Positions 13,239-26,067 of a DNA stretch of 64,000 bases are shown here, in pieces. Made by a program: the position numbers and the translations under genes. A model generated the notes under the pieces. That model searched no databases. It was given only the letters and a program-made list of their open reading frames with translations, and was not told where the DNA came from. Positions within the stretch are counted from its first letter, which is position 1. Each line of letters starts with the position of its first letter. The DNA comes from Serinus canaria (taxonomy: Eukaryota > Chordata > Aves > Passeriformes > Fringillidae): NCBI RefSeq assembly GCF_022539315.1, contig NC_066329.1, positions 5,865,072 through 5,929,071 of the forward strand, given 5' to 3'.

Positions 13239-14620
13239 CATCCTGGAAGTCCTCACAAGTGCAAGAAGCAGGATGTTCCCATGCAAATAAATGTGTTACA
13301 AAACAAGGGAACAGAGCAGAATTGTGGTCTGCAGCACAAGTTAATACAAAATATAATATTTAAAAACAACAGATCTCTCCAGACACCATGGTCCCTTAAC
13401 ATCAGGCTGGATCAGTCATTGTCCTATAGGATTTGTGCCTTTAGACCCAAAAAAAAAAAAAAAAAAACCCACAACCAGGAAACAAAACTCATCAAAGGTT
13501 ACATACAAACCCAATTTGTACAAATTTGAGTAAGTCAACCCCTTCCAGCAGAATATTAAATAACTGTATCAGTCTGTGAACCAGGGGCTTGAGAGAGCAT
13601 TTATACTTGAAATGGGCATTTGGCAAAGCCTCTTTCTTGCTGCTCTGGAGCCAGAAGGCTCCCAAGCTCCCCAAGACAACTGTAATTTGGGAAACTCAGA
13701 CCTGCCCTTCTACCTAAAAATTCTTCTCTCTGTTGACTTTGGCTCTGTGCCATCAATTCCAGGTCTCCTGATCTGTGTGTCAGCAGAAATTGCCAGTGGA
13801 TATCTGTCTAGATTAGCTGCCTGGACACCATCTCACTTGTGGCCTGCTCATGGCTACCCTTCTTGAAAGCAGCTGCTGCTGCTGCATTTATCCACAGGAG
13901 CCCTCATTTCCTCAGTGCCCATCTGCTACAGGGGAGGCAGAGCCACACAGACAAGACACAAATAACTGACAGGGAAGACCTTGCCACTCCAAACAATAAA
14001 GACCAGGAAATGCAAAGCCTGCAACTGCTTCATGAATTTGTGCTGGTTTTTAAAAGCAGAAGAAGAATGTGGATAAGCAAACAGAGATACAGTTGAATGA
14101 CTTATCTGAGTTTAGACAAGCGGTATCTAAATAATGCTATTTTATCTCATTACTGTAACAAATACAAGAATTGATTTAATAACCTAATGTTGGTTTTGGA
14201 CAGTAGAGGTCTGCATCAATGGACCAAGACACTAATTATATTATCGTATCAAATCAGTGCATAATAATAGAACTTCTCTATGCATTGATGGAACTAGGTT
14301 TAGCTCTGCATGAGAAAATAATCCCTGAAAGACAGGGAATGAAAGAGTTTTAGTAGAAACTCCTTGTGCATAGTTGTTATTTTCTTTCCCTTTCAAAATA
14401 TTATCTTCAAGGTATCACATGATGCGAAATTTCCTCGATAATCTTTACTGTTTGTTATTTAACCTCCCTCTATGTTTCTGAGAGGTAGTCAATGTAATTT
14501 TCCAAAAGATTCAAGTAAAAGGGAAAGAACTACTGGTGCATATGCAGATCAATTCATTGTAAACTGACAATAAAGCTTTTTTCATCAAGGTACAAGCAAA
14601 ATGACTTGCTGACATTAACT
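13239..14620. other. Non-coding stretch with a 19-nt A run
   Basis: No gene seen. An uninterrupted A run covers 13449-13467. A short CTG repeat (GCTGCTGCTGC) lies near 13871. The rest is unremarkable. Confidence 0.55.
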
Positions 14621-14624
14621 GGCA

Positions 14625-14765
14625 AGTACTTTGCATTCATATGATATCTTTCATCTACAGACTTCAAAGCATCTGACAGGAGGCAGGCAGGCCTTGTTTC
14701 GTCATCCATCCAAGAAAGAAGCTGCAGCACAGAGTGGCAAGGCTTCCCCAGAAGGTAAAACCATT
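14625..14765 (-). repeat. MIR/CORE-SINE-like relic, minus orientation
   Basis: ATGATATCTTTCATCTACAG then CTTCAAAGCATCTGACA matches the 'cctttcatc...ctcaaagcgctttaca' block of amniote MIR-type SINEs. Further on, GAAGCTGCAGCACAGAGTGG matches 'gaaactgaggcacagag', followed by GCAAGGCTTCCCCA in place of 'gacttgccca'. The correct order and spacing of three blocks makes this one of the better relics here. Confidence 0.6.
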
Positions 14766-16440
14766 AGCAGAAATCTAAATGAAGTGATTCGCAGTCCTTA
14801 AAAACGAACTACTCTGTCCCAGTACAAATTACACTTGCCCCAGAGAGCAGAGCCACCATTCACCCACACCCCTCTGAGCACTGCTCAGGATTCTTTAAGA
14901 ATGTAAATTTAATTCATGAGAAACTAAACAAACACAGAACAGAGGAATACTCTTCTACACACAGGGAAATGATGGGGATCTGAAGCCAATCCAGATCTGA
15001 AGTTCTGTAGTGCTCCAAGGAGAAGCACTCCTTGAGTGAACCTGCAGAAGCACAGGTTTTCATTCCTGAGGAGAGGAAGGGAAATCCTGATACATACTCT
15101 AGCAAGTGTTTAAATAAACCTGTTCAGATGAAGATCTCTCCAGAGAAAAACAAGGACTGTAAGGAAGGTTATGGAAGTAATTTTTTAAATGCCATCTTAG
15201 AGAGAGTAAACCTTCTTTCAGCTCTTCACCTTTTTCATATACCTGAAGAATGCTGACTGCCTAGAGCACTCAAATGGCCAGCAGAAACTCATTTTAACAT
15301 AAATAGGGAAGAAAAGTGCCTGCACAGTGCTATTTTAAAAGAAGCATATGGATTCCTCTAAGTTTGGAAACAGCAAACAAAAAATTATGCCAAGGCAATC
15401 TCTGGAGCAAGCAGTCTTTCAGCATTGGTCAAAGAGACTGCAATAGAAATATTTTAAAACCTACTCTCTGGTTATGGGATCTCTCATGGCCTGTGGAGGC
15501 GGACATTATTAGAGGCCACTAAATCCTGAAGTTTATTTTTCTAAAAGTTTTCACTTCAAATAAAGCTTTGTTTTAATATGTATGGGGCCAACTGTTAGAG
15601 CATTGAGGTCCTGGTTATTAGCCAGCTAGAGCTCATGAATTATGTTTAGTGAGAAGTTTATTGGCTCAGTAAACACCATTCCAGTTCCCCTCACTCCTGA
15701 GTTGTGGAAGCCAAACCAAGAGATATTCAATGCCATATTACCACTAGCACCAGAACAACCATTATCTGATTACAGACATTTTATTTTTGTAAGGAATTTG
15801 CAATTGCATCATTTAATACATGGAAGTTTTTAAGTTTACCAAGGCAACACAGAAAGAGTAAGTAACTGTTTGGTCTTGTTTATCATCTTCTGGAGAATAT
15901 TTGTTTCCATCTCATAGCTTTCCAAATCCAAGCATTACAGAAATGCAGTCCCTTTGTAAGGCAGAAGCTTGGTAAGGAATTTTTAACACTAGCAAGGTGC
16001 CCGTGAAGATCTGAAGTGGAGCCAGAGCAGCCTGAGGTGGTGTTGGCGCTACCTGGCCTCACCCCATGTGGGCTGGCACCAGGAGCCTGCAGACCAAAAT
16101 GCAAGGTAGGCATCTCTGGAACAAGCAGGACTGATGAGTAGCTGTGCAAATCCAGAAGCATCTGCTACTGGTGTGGCTGGCTTTGTCCTAGGTTGTAACT
16201 GGTTACCTCTCACTGCCATGAGCTAAAGCCTCAAGAACAGAGAGTAAGCAATCATCAGTCAATGTGCAGTGACTTGTTTATATGCTTGTTGTTCCAGTTC
16301 TCTGGAATAGCTAAGATAGCCAGAAGACTGTACAGAGACTGTGTCAGTCCTTGAGGCAAGGAAAGTTAATTTAGTTGGAAGAGTAAGGATGAAAAAAAGG
16401 AGTGCTATAATAACAGTAGCCTATTCCAGCAGGAAAGTAA
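14766..16440. other. Non-coding stretch, no gene recognised
   Basis: No exon, RNA gene or interspersed repeat that I can support. Open frames are under 100 codons and lack family resemblance. Confidence 0.55.
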
Positions 16441-16441
16441 A

Positions 16442-16540
16442 CTGCAACTGGAGTTTAGGTTCTCCTCCTAGTTCTCTACATCTGTCACACCACCTTGGCC
16501 AAATAATGCATCTGTGTCTCTGCTTCCTCTCTCCCCTTTA
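16442..16540 (+). repeat. MIR-like SINE relic, plus orientation
   Basis: TTAGGTTCTCCTCCTAGTTC, then TCACACCACCTTGGCCAAAT, then GCATCTGTGTCTCTGCTTCC follow the MIR order: 'gggttctagtcctggctct', 'gtgaccttgggcaagtca', 'cctctctgtgcctcagtttcc'. The element's 3' side abuts the TACTATC microsatellite, so the microsatellite may have grown from the SINE tail. Confidence 0.6.
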
Positions 16541-16544
16541 GCTG

Positions 16545-16615
16545 TACTATCTACTATCTACTATTATCTACTATTACTATCTACTATTATCTACTATCTA
16601 CTACCATCTACTATT
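16545..16615. repeat. TACTATC-type microsatellite
   Basis: About 71 bp built from TACTATC and TACTAT units in varying order, ending at CTACTATTTAG. The mixture of 7-, 6- and 3-bp spacing (TACTATTATC variants) shows slippage plus point change. It directly follows a MIR-like relic. It is likely length-polymorphic. Confidence 0.9.
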
Positions 16616-19055
16616 TAGACTGGAACATTCTTCAGGGAAGAGATTGTGCTGGTACAGCCCAGTGACAGCCTTAGGGTTCTGCAGTTCCTAAGCCAAAGAT
16701 AGTCCAATTTACATAACACCAAGTATGAAATCATGTATTCTCATGTAAATGCTTCTTCTGATGTCCTGAATCTGTCCATATGACAATGAAGAAACTTGGC
16801 AGTACAGATCCTTAATGTCCAGCCTATCCCACAAGGACATATCATCACACAAAGCACCTCTGGGGAACAGGCAGAGTTAAAATCTTTCCACCCTAGTAGT
16901 GGTGAAAGACAAGATACCCTTCTCTTTAAATTTAACCCTCTCCCTTCCAAAGAATGCCTGGAATTTGTACTATTTCCCAGCAGAGTAGAAGGCAAAGACT
17001 TGGCATGGGGCAAGACAGATAAGAGCAGTTGCCTTCTCTAGGTTTTGTTAACTCTGCATAATTGCTTAGGGCATGTGATGGTTAGGGAGAGACACATCTG
17101 CCAGAGACAGACTACAAATCACTAGGATGATTCCAGGCAAACAAAATCTAGTTTATAATGTGGTTGTGGTATATATAACACCTCTGTAAAACTACAGTAT
17201 AATTCAACTGCTGCAGTTTCATTTGCAAAGCAAGGATACAGTTTTCTCTCTCAAAGACTGGCATTTAGGATCACTCTGACATTGAATAAAGTCTTGGCAG
17301 TCCTCTAGGGCACAGGGTGAAGGTTGATTGTTGTTGGAAGTTTCTCTAAGCAAGCCACATTTAAATACCATGTTTTGCAAAAGGGCCCATATTGCTTTGC
17401 CTGTGAATTCAGGTTCCTTTACCAGTTTAAAATCTGGGTCAAAGCAATTTGCTTACATTTGGAGTCCTTTTCCAAAATTAATGGTGCGTGGTATTTGGAG
17501 CTGCAGATACAAGACAACTGGATACTCTGCTATTATCTGCTCTGCATCATGCATCTACCATCTACAGTTTTCCTGCTAATCTTTGTTCACATGGACAGCC
17601 CAATCCTGCAGCAGCTGCACATTCAGCATCCTAATGATATTCTTCTTGGCCATCCTGTTAAACTCACAGTGTAAGGTAGATGCACAGGAGTGAGCCCTGC
17701 CGGATTCTCAGCAGTTTTTAGATGGCTCCAGATTACAGCTGGCCATGGGTGGAAGTTTTCATAAGCAGTGATGAAGTTCAGAGCTTTTCTATTCAAATAG
17801 GATGTTGACTACTTCTGTCTCTTATCCCTTTCTCTTCTGTGGTGATAATTAGGTTACCCAAATGTACTGGGCTCACATCAGAGCTACATACAGCTGCCAG
17901 ATTGCTTAGCTAAATTTCACACAGGGGTCACACACAACAACGGTGACAGTTGATGTTTGTTTCACTTTGCCATTCAAGGAGATACTTTTGGATTACTAAT
18001 TTCTTTTATGACTTGGGTGCTGGCTAGTTCAGAGATTATTTTGTTGTATCCTGACAGGCAGTTGTTAGCTAGACCCTAAGCCCTCAGCACACACATTTAA
18101 AATCTCTCTGATTTGGAAATCTGGGTGGCATATCTGCTCAGGAGTCCCACCCAGAGTAAGGATCCAGCCCATGTTTATTTCAGTGTTCTTGGAAGAGGAA
18201 AGACAGAAAGGAAGGGAATAAGAAAGAATCCCAAAACCACAACACAAATTTGCCACTTAAGCTTCCTAACAGGACTGACCTGCAAAGTACAAACAGTAAC
18301 AGAGAATTATGATATTAACACTTTCCCCTAGTACTACTCCAGGTATAATATATGTTTCCTTAATACAAACCACTTTGGAGTAACAATCAATGAAATACAT
18401 TAAAATACAATAAAAATACTGGGTTTAGGATAAAAATGTGGTTCCAACCTATGGGCTTGTAAAGGAAAAGTCAGCAGAGCCTTACTCCTCTTGTAGGTAA
18501 ATTCTGAAGTTTCATCCCCTTGTTCACAAGCCAGGCGGAATAAAAATATCCACCTACACTAAACCAAAAGGAGCCACTCGTAACCCAGACACAACCACAA
18601 CAGACATTCTCGACAGTCCTTGGCTTAATAGAACACTGCTTTGTGGTTATACCCACCACTAGGATTTCATCTTGCAAGTGCTAGCACGTTTAATTTATCC
18701 CAGGTCATACATCAAACATAATATTAAAATTTAAGATGGCATTTGAGATTCAGACTTTCTTGTGCAGTTTGAGTAGAGAGAACACAGTTGGAACTGTGGG
18801 TGCACGAGCATATTAATACATAAACACAAAACTGCAGCCATCACTCAAGAAAAACAATTGGTCTTTAAGAGGGGAAAAAAGTTGTAAAAATAATCAATTC
18901 CATTAAATAGCTCTATAAATCAATTCCACCAAAAATCAATGGGAAACTACATCCACCATGTGCCAAGTAACTCCCACACATCAGGTGCAACTGTCCGTGA
19001 CAGCGGCCACGCAGCAGCTCTGCCTGCCGGGAATCCAGGCAGCCAAGGGCTGAAG
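16616..19055. other. Non-coding stretch, no gene recognised
   Basis: No exon or mobile element recognised. An imperfect direct repeat of AATCAATTCCA occurs near 18892 and 18918. Nothing else stands out. Confidence 0.55.
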
Positions 19056-19063
19056 CAAGAACT

Positions 19064-19159
19064 CCAGCATTGCCCATGCTGCCTTCCTGAGTGCCCCAGC
19101 ACTGCCCAGGCTGCTCTTCTGTGAGCCCTGGCACTGTCCAGGCTGCCCTCCCACTCCTG
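19064..19159. repeat. Three degenerate 32-bp tandem copies
   Basis: CCAGCATTGCCCATGCTGCC, CCAGCACTGCCCAGGCTGCT and CTGGCACTGTCCAGGCTGCC start at about 19064, 19096 and 19128, giving an exact 32-bp period. Copies differ at several positions, so this is an old minisatellite. The minus-strand frame across it is open only because of the repeat and GC content. Confidence 0.75.
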
Positions 19160-22100
19160 CCATGGTGCCTTAGCCCTGCTGGCTCAGGGGGAGCTGCAGC
19201 CAAGGTCTCTGGGAAAGCAGCTGCTCCCTGCTAAGGCCTGCACATCTGCTCCTGGAGCCCATGCTGGGACCAGCCCCGTGCTCACAGAGCCACGTAACCC
19301 CCACCTCCAGACACCGTGGTGGCAGTCCTACCTAAAAATCAGCGGAGGAAAGCTCAGGTTTCTTGTTAGAGTCAGGCATTTTACATGCTCAGGTCTGAAA
19401 TGAAGCCTGACTTCAGGATTTTCCAGCAGGTTTTGGGCCACATCAAGCATCCCCAAAGGGAGCTGACTTAGGCACAGGTATGGGGAAGGTGGAAGGGGAA
19501 CATTAAGGATGTGGGGCCCACGAGCCAGCAGCCTGCAGTAAGTCACATACTGCTTAAACAAATTACTTGGTTAAGCAGGAGTTCAGGAGTTCCACACTGT
19601 GTCACTCTTGCTAGTTCAGTGACTCCCACAGTGACTGTGCCAGGCCACTGCCCTCTCACTTTCAAAGTGCAGCTCAGTTGCATTTTCACATTTATAGGTG
19701 GTGGGTGCCCCTTCAATGACTGGAGAAACCCTTGGGGCTTTCATTTTGTGCTAGCAGCTCTCAAATGACTTTAGAAACAAAACCCCTGGGGCTTTTGTTC
19801 TGTGTGGCAGAGCAGAGAGGGCATGGAAGATTCTGGCTTTGTTAAAACCTGTAGAAAAATTCATGTCCTGTGTCTTCCCCTTCATGTTCTCCACATGTGC
19901 TGTCATGTCTCTGGGGCATTAGAGACACACTGTTCAAGAAATTCAGACCTAGCATTTTTGCAACAGAAAAACTTGATGAGTTGGCCTCTGCTATTCAGCA
20001 CTAAGTACCAAAACCCATTTTTTCCTGTTGTAACTGAATGTCAAGTGTACCTTGACAGCTACTGCACACAGAAACACTCATGTCTAGTATTATGCATGTA
20101 TATTTTAAACAGAGAAAGAATGCACATATGTGTATAACAAATAATGAACAATTTAATGAGAGGGCCCAGAACTGTCCCTGTTAGGGAAGGAAACTACTGT
20201 ATCTCTCCAAGGCTCTCTGACCCAGCTGCAGGAGGGATATGATCTCTGAATTGCATTTTTGATCTTGGGCCTGATCTTAGCAATCAGCTCCCTCAGCTTA
20301 CTGATTTCAGTGGGATTTGAGAGCATTTGATATCAAACCTTCCATCAGTCACAAGTTTCCCCTAGATGTAAGGACATGCAGTTCTAGAAAGCAAGACTTT
20401 GACATAGGCTGGAGGTTTGATGTCAAGAGTAAGTGGGAATTGTACAATCAGGGGCTTCAATCTAACCACTGGTATTTGGCAAGACAAAGTAGTAATACAT
20501 TGAAGTCTGTCTCTTTTGAATTATTCCTTAAAACTCTGTCATATGACTCTTCTGCTCCAGAAGAATTAATCTAATATTAAAAAGTATACTAAGGGAAGCT
20601 GAAGGCCATTGTCAAGAGAACAGCCAGATTTTCCTGCAATTAACAGTGGAAGTTCTTCATTTTTCCTGTTCCTATGCATCTGCAGTGATACTTCATTTAC
20701 TGGGATTTCAGTTTCATACAAGTCAGGAAAAAAAAATTTGTGGCAAGTGACCTTGAAGTATTATAATAAGGAAGAGCATTTGCAGAGAGTTCTGAAAGAC
20801 AGATCCTGTTCTAAAGAGAGTCTGTGCACAAAGAGATGCCACACCAACACTTGCATGGATGTAACTTGCAACTATTTGGTGGCTTTCTGAAGTTCTGCAG
20901 TAATGAAGAAATTATTCTTGTATTTATGAAGGACAGCCCAAAGCATGGTGTAAAATTTGTGTGGAAGGAGACAGAGAAAATAAGTTTATTCCTGTGATAG
21001 GAATAAACACAGCCCAGGGAACAAGGAGATTACAGTGATACAAGAAATGTGTAGGAATGGTTGGAAAAATGAAGTATGTGCACAGCTGGGGAAGAAGAAA
21101 GGAATCCCACAGGTTAGATAACCAAAGCACAAGTTTCAATAAGAAGACACTATGGACTAGGAGTTGAAGCCAGCATAGGGATCTGAAGTGTCAACTTATA
21201 TTTAAAGACTATCATAGTTAAAATCATAAGCCAAATTGCATAATAGGCAAATGAGATGAATTGAAAGATTAAGCTATTGAAATTGACTCAGAGAGAGGAT
21301 TGTAAGATCTTTTATTTTTAAATCCTGCTCCTGAGCTCTTTTTTACTCAAAAAAAAACCCAAAACTTAAATCCCATTTCCTGCCAGTATAGAGCTAAAAT
21401 GTTAACACCATATTTCATAACAGTTAACGTGAAACAGGATTACTGTGCTGACTTGTTCTTGAAGAGCAAATACACTCTGCAAACTAGATTGGGAAGGAGG
21501 TAGATTTCTTTCTGACAAATCTGCTGACAAGAAGCAGGACAGAGAAAACATATTTTTCTCTCTGACTTCTGGGGATGAACAGAATTTAAAAGTCCTCAGT
21601 AGCATTAATGTACTCTTCCAGTTGGACTTTTTTTGTTCAGTTATTCACTGTAGAGACTGACTTACTATGAATAAGCAGGCTTCTCTTTCCTACTCAGATG
21701 AAGTGCTTACACTCTTTTCGATGGAAGCAAAAGAAATGCCTTGTTAACCTTAAGTTTAAAATAAGCCAGAAAGATCCAATGACGAAGAAGATCCAATGAC
21801 CCATCAGAAGGAATAACTTCTTAATACCATACAGGCAACTGCCTCCAAAGAAAAATAAAGATTCAAACCCCTACCCAAGCAGACTTGCCAGCCAGTGCCT
21901 TCTCTGACACCGCAGTGTATCTGGGACTTCCCTGTGTCAGAGCCTTTTACATGGAGAGCACTTAGGCAGCAAGTGTGTGACACATCCAGCGAGGCTCGTA
22001 ATGTCTTGCCTGTTTTCTCTTGAGCCTCTGAACTGTGACCTCAAAGCAAATGAATCTGAGAAGAAAATACATTAATCAGGCATTCACTCAGCCAGGCTCT

Positions 22101-24140
22101 GGGTTTTTAAAGCAGGGATCTGAATCAGCTATATCGCCTCCCACTTCTTTCCTGATACAATTAGTCAGCATCTGCCCTGGCAGCCAACCCGCTGCCTCTC
22201 AGAGGGGGGGACGAGCAGCTGCAACTCCCTTGCCCACTGCTACTTCCAAGCAGGCTGCAGAACCACGGAGCACAGCTTCTGAATTCTGGCTGGTGAAGGT
22301 TAGCATCCCTTCCCTGTGCTCAGGGGAATGAGAGGAGCTGAGAGCAGCCACCACTTACAGCCTCTTTGATTCCCTGCTCCAGCCCAAGTGCAGGTTCAGA
22401 CGTGTCCCAGCCACACCACTCCCACCTTGGGCCAAGGCCATGCCAGCTCCACACACCTGTTGGAGGCTTCCCCACATTTTAAGGGAATCCCCAGAAGGGG
22501 ATTTGCAGGTGCTGCACTCCCTTCAAAGAGTGCAGGCAACAAATCATCCAGGGAAATTGGACCCATAGCATTCAATGTGGCCCTCTGACCTTTTCCAAAA
22601 TGTTCTCAGCCCACCAGGCTGGCGGGACTGAACTTTACAGCTAAGTGTTTTGAAAGAAGCATGTGCTTTTAAAATCCAGTTGAATTTTTGCTAGGAGAAC
22701 TTTACAAAGGCATCATTAGTGTATCCACAGGAGTTTTGCAATTTTAGGTTACAGGTGATTACAGCAAATAAACAGGCATGCAAGTCAGGGTCGGAAGTGG
22801 GCTTCTACTTAGAGCCTGCCTCACCAGGCAGCTGGAAAATAAATAAACCCCCCAAGCAGTTCTGTTTTACCCAACAGCTTTAAGGCTCCAGCCCCACTCC
22901 TAGGGCTCGATTGTGCAAGCTCTTACTCCAGCAGTCACACCGAGTTCAAGCAAAGTGCCTGAGTAAGCATTTGCAGAATCTGACCCCCCCAGCCAGTTAT
23001 CTATACAGCACCTATTTGGGCCTTGCACTGCAAGCTCTTTAGCTGGGGACATGGTCTGGAAGTATATTGTCAGCTGCAATGGGCTTTATCTCCACTTATA
23101 GCATTAAATCTAATTTTTGGTGCCAAGTGCAGCGTTAGCCTTACAATGACATCTATTAAAGACATTTTCCCCTGAAGACTGTGATCAGACCAACAACCAG
23201 TTTGCACTGTTTATATTTTTATTTTGTTACAAACCCACCATGTTCATATTATCTTTCCACTTCTCTAATTTCAAGCTTTTTCTTAAAATACAGTACAACA
23301 GGCACTGAATTACAGAAATCCCACACTCTGGCATTACATGGACTTGAGTAGAGATGCTGCCATCCTTTCTTCCCTGAAGTTAAAATTAAAGCAACGAACT
23401 TGACTGGTTAGTCTCCAGCAATGTGTAAGTTTAGCAGAGGCAGACTTGTTTCCTCTGTGCCATCAGAAGCATTCCTGATGGCCACCCAGCCCCTTCCCCC
23501 TGCCACGACACAGAGGAGGCAGGCAGGGAACAGCAGCCTGGCACAGCATGGAGCAGTTCTTATGGGAAAAAAAATTGCAAGTTCCTCTGAAATGCTGCAT
23601 CCTGCATGCCTCAAAGGACAGCTGCTACCTTCTCACTTACAAAAATGTGACCCCAGCCAGTCAATCCACAGCATTAATGCTGTCAGATACCCTCCCACTC
23701 ACCACTTTTGATGGTCAAAGCCATTGAAATGCAGTGACTTCTCCTCTGCCTCAAAAGGGGATGTGCTTTACTTTTGCTCCAGGAAGTTTTAGGGAGGGTG
23801 CTTTGGGTTTTTCAGTTTTTGGTGAGGGTACAACCCAAGCTGCTTTAGATAAACACAGAGGTAGCAGGAGTCCATGTGTAACCACAGAGGAAGCGAGCAC
23901 AAATAGGCAAATGTTCTGAATAATGGCAGTGCAGATGCACATGGAAACTTGCTTGAACTCACTTGGACTCCTTTCCCCCTTTCTTGTCCAACCAGTTAAA
24001 GGATAGGGAACATCCCAAGCCTCTGGCATATGGTATTAGATGCTCTGGGCATTAGGTAGAAAACTGATAAGTCTTTTGAAATGGAACAGTTGGTGTCATG
24101 TAGCAGAGGTCCCACTTTATATGAGCTCTCAAAATTTGGA
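19160..24140. other. 5 kb non-coding stretch, no gene recognised
   Basis: No supportable exon. Small items inside are a perfect 10-bp inverted repeat at 20984-21008 and a direct repeat of AGATCCAATGAC at about 21773 and 21788. A GC-richer patch at 22170-22340 has few CpGs. Confidence 0.55.
20984..21008. repeat. Perfect inverted repeat, 10-bp arms
   Basis: GTTTATTCCT at 20984-20993 is the exact reverse complement of AGGAATAAAC at 20999-21008, with a 5-nt spacer GTGAT. It could form a short stem-loop in single-stranded nucleic acid. The length is too short for a microRNA precursor, and no function is implied. Confidence 0.9.
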
Positions 24141-24144
24141 AAGG

Positions 24145-24235
24145 AGAAGGAGGTTTTATTTATTACAAGTGAAACAGAGAAACTGAGGTGCTTAATCAGT
24201 TGTTTGCCTCTAATGGGAGTGGAAGCTGGTTTGCT
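24145..24235 (-). repeat. MIR-like SINE relic, minus orientation
   Basis: AGTGAAACAGAGAAACTGAG with GTGCTTAATCAGTTGTTTGC resembles the reverse-complement MIR core 'gatggggaaactgaggcacagag..aagtgacttgcc'. GGAGTGGAAGCTGGTTTGC fits the 'agtggcagagctgggattt' part. It is heavily decayed and called by eye. Confidence 0.5.
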
Positions 24236-25810
24236 GGGCTATGGCTATGGCTTCTGTTCCGTTAAGGAAGAACTCTTCTGCAGCTTTCAGAAAGCCATAT
24301 AAACATCTCAAAAAAGGTTACATGAATATGCCAGAGACACAACTGTAAGTCACAGATTACTAATTATGAAAGCATTGTGAGATCTTTGAGTTGAAAGGAT
24401 GTCTTTTCTGGATAGGCAAATATTTTAATTCCATACTCCAATGATTGGTGTTTCAGCAGGACCTTTAAAATATATTTTCCTTCCATGACTGTCCTCTATG
24501 GTTAGTTACACCTCCATGCATGATTTCAAGTACTACAGCTCTGTCAAAAGTACTAGTTTTCTCTGCATTTGGTTTCACTTGCAAGACTCTGAATTATTAG
24601 TACGGCATTCAGCTTGAAATCCTTTCGTACAACTCACAGGGTGAAATATTAGAAAAGAGCAGTTACTATTGTTATTTTCTGTTCATTAAGTGCTAGTGGA
24701 AATTCAGCCCATCTTCAAAATACCATGGCTTAACACAGGCAGACGTGAAGCGGTACAGACAAATGAAATTATTTTTCCAGATTCAAACAACCTATCCATG
24801 GCAAACAAATTCTGTACTTCAATACTCAGTTCTGTTTTAGCCACCAAAACAGAGATTGTCAGAATGATGCTGATGGTCCTCTCTCTGCACTCAGGTCACT
24901 TTTTCCCTCACTCAGGAACTGAGGAATATCAATACAACAATTAAACCCATCACTTTACAAGCAGCAACCAGAAACTGGGAGACCCAGCCTGACTGGAATA
25001 AACCAGCTGACTACAGCTGCTAAAAAGAGGTCCACACTTGGGCAAATACTCAAGACATTCCTTCTCCAAGGCACCACCCATAATAACAGGCCAACAGTCT
25101 CAAACACCTCTGCATTTGGATGGATATGCAGAACCGCATACATTAAACTGCTTTTCTTGGAGTTCATTTAAGAATGCAGCCAGCTTGTAAACAGCAGAGT
25201 CAGTTTTGCTGCCAACACAATTTCTACCTAGAGCAAACGGAAGTGCTTTTCCAAGAATTTCCAAGACTGTTGCGTCACGCCGTGCGCTGGCATTGCACCA
25301 TGCAACCTGCGGAGGGAAGACACGAAAATACAAGCTGCTGCTTGGTGCATCCTGAAGGGAATTATTTGGAGGCATTTACTTATTTTCAGGAAGAGACTGA
25401 CAGTGCAGAACAGACCTTCTAAAAACTCCCAGTGCTCACTGCTGGGGAATATAGTCTCATTAATACTTTCAGTCCTGTAGCAAAAAGGGAGTTATTTTTA
25501 TAGCTGGCGTGTTTCAATTTTCATTACAATTTTGAAAGCCTTGTTTGATAAGGTACAGTGGAGACTAAGAAATGTAGCATTTCTGAAGGACTAGAGACTT
25601 CTCTAGCCTCCCTCCCCCACCACGGGTTTTGCATAATCCTAAAGCATTAGTCCTTTGGCAACTTTACCATTTTGAAGCTTTATTAGAATTATGTGTACAA
25701 TGACAGCATTTACAGAGTGTTGCTAAGGTCAGGATCCCATTATGCAAACTTTTAAATATGATGAGCATTTATAAGATAAATACACAAAACAAACCAAGGA
25801 CATCATATTC
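24236..25810. other. Non-coding stretch, no gene recognised
   Basis: No supportable exon, RNA or repeat. Overlapping short frames at 24955-25422 on both strands have no family resemblance. Confidence 0.55.
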
Positions 25811-25811
25811 C

Positions 25812-25930
25812 CCATACTTTAAAGATGAAGAAAACTGAACTTGCTTAACTTCCTTCATGACCATAACCTGGAAAGTTTAAATCAGGGATGGAAGCAGAGT
25901 TCCTTGGACCACAAGCTCACACTAAAGAAT
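25812..25930 (-). repeat. MIR-like SINE relic, minus orientation
   Basis: CTTTAAAGATGAAGAAAACT then GCTTAACTTCCTTCATGACC then ATCAGGGATGGAAGCAGAGT follow the reverse-complement MIR order: 'ttttacagatgaggaaactg', 'gttaagtaacttgcccaaggtc' and 'gcagagctgggatt'. TCCTTGGACCACAAGCTC may continue it. Confidence 0.55.
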
Positions 25931-26006
25931 TAAATGCGGGCAAATATTCAACCACTGTATCAATCAAGAAAAGGAAATGCTAATAACCAATCTTTCTGGG
26001 TAAAAC

Positions 26007-26067
26007 TTTTCAAGTCATACTTTACTAGGACTTGAAAAAAAAGTCATGGTAAAGTATGACTTTAAAA
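26007..26067. repeat. Strong stem-loop: 14-bp perfect stem, extended
   Basis: AAGTCATACTTTAC (26012-26025) is the exact reverse complement of GTAAAGTATGACTT (26049-26062). One mismatch outward, four further A:T pairs extend the stem to about 19 positions. Inside a 3x3 internal loop, GACTT (26029-26033) pairs with AAGTC (26041-26045) around a 7-nt loop GAAAAAA. The 61-nt structure is far longer than expected by chance at a given site. It could be an insertion footprint, a tiny inverted duplication, a MITE remnant or an RNA hairpin. No known family is recognised. Confidence 0.9.

Noticed and set aside
19064..19159. GC-rich patch as another CpG island or coding exon
   Set aside because: CpG count is low. 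The GC richness and open frame come from a degenerate 32-bp tandem repeat.
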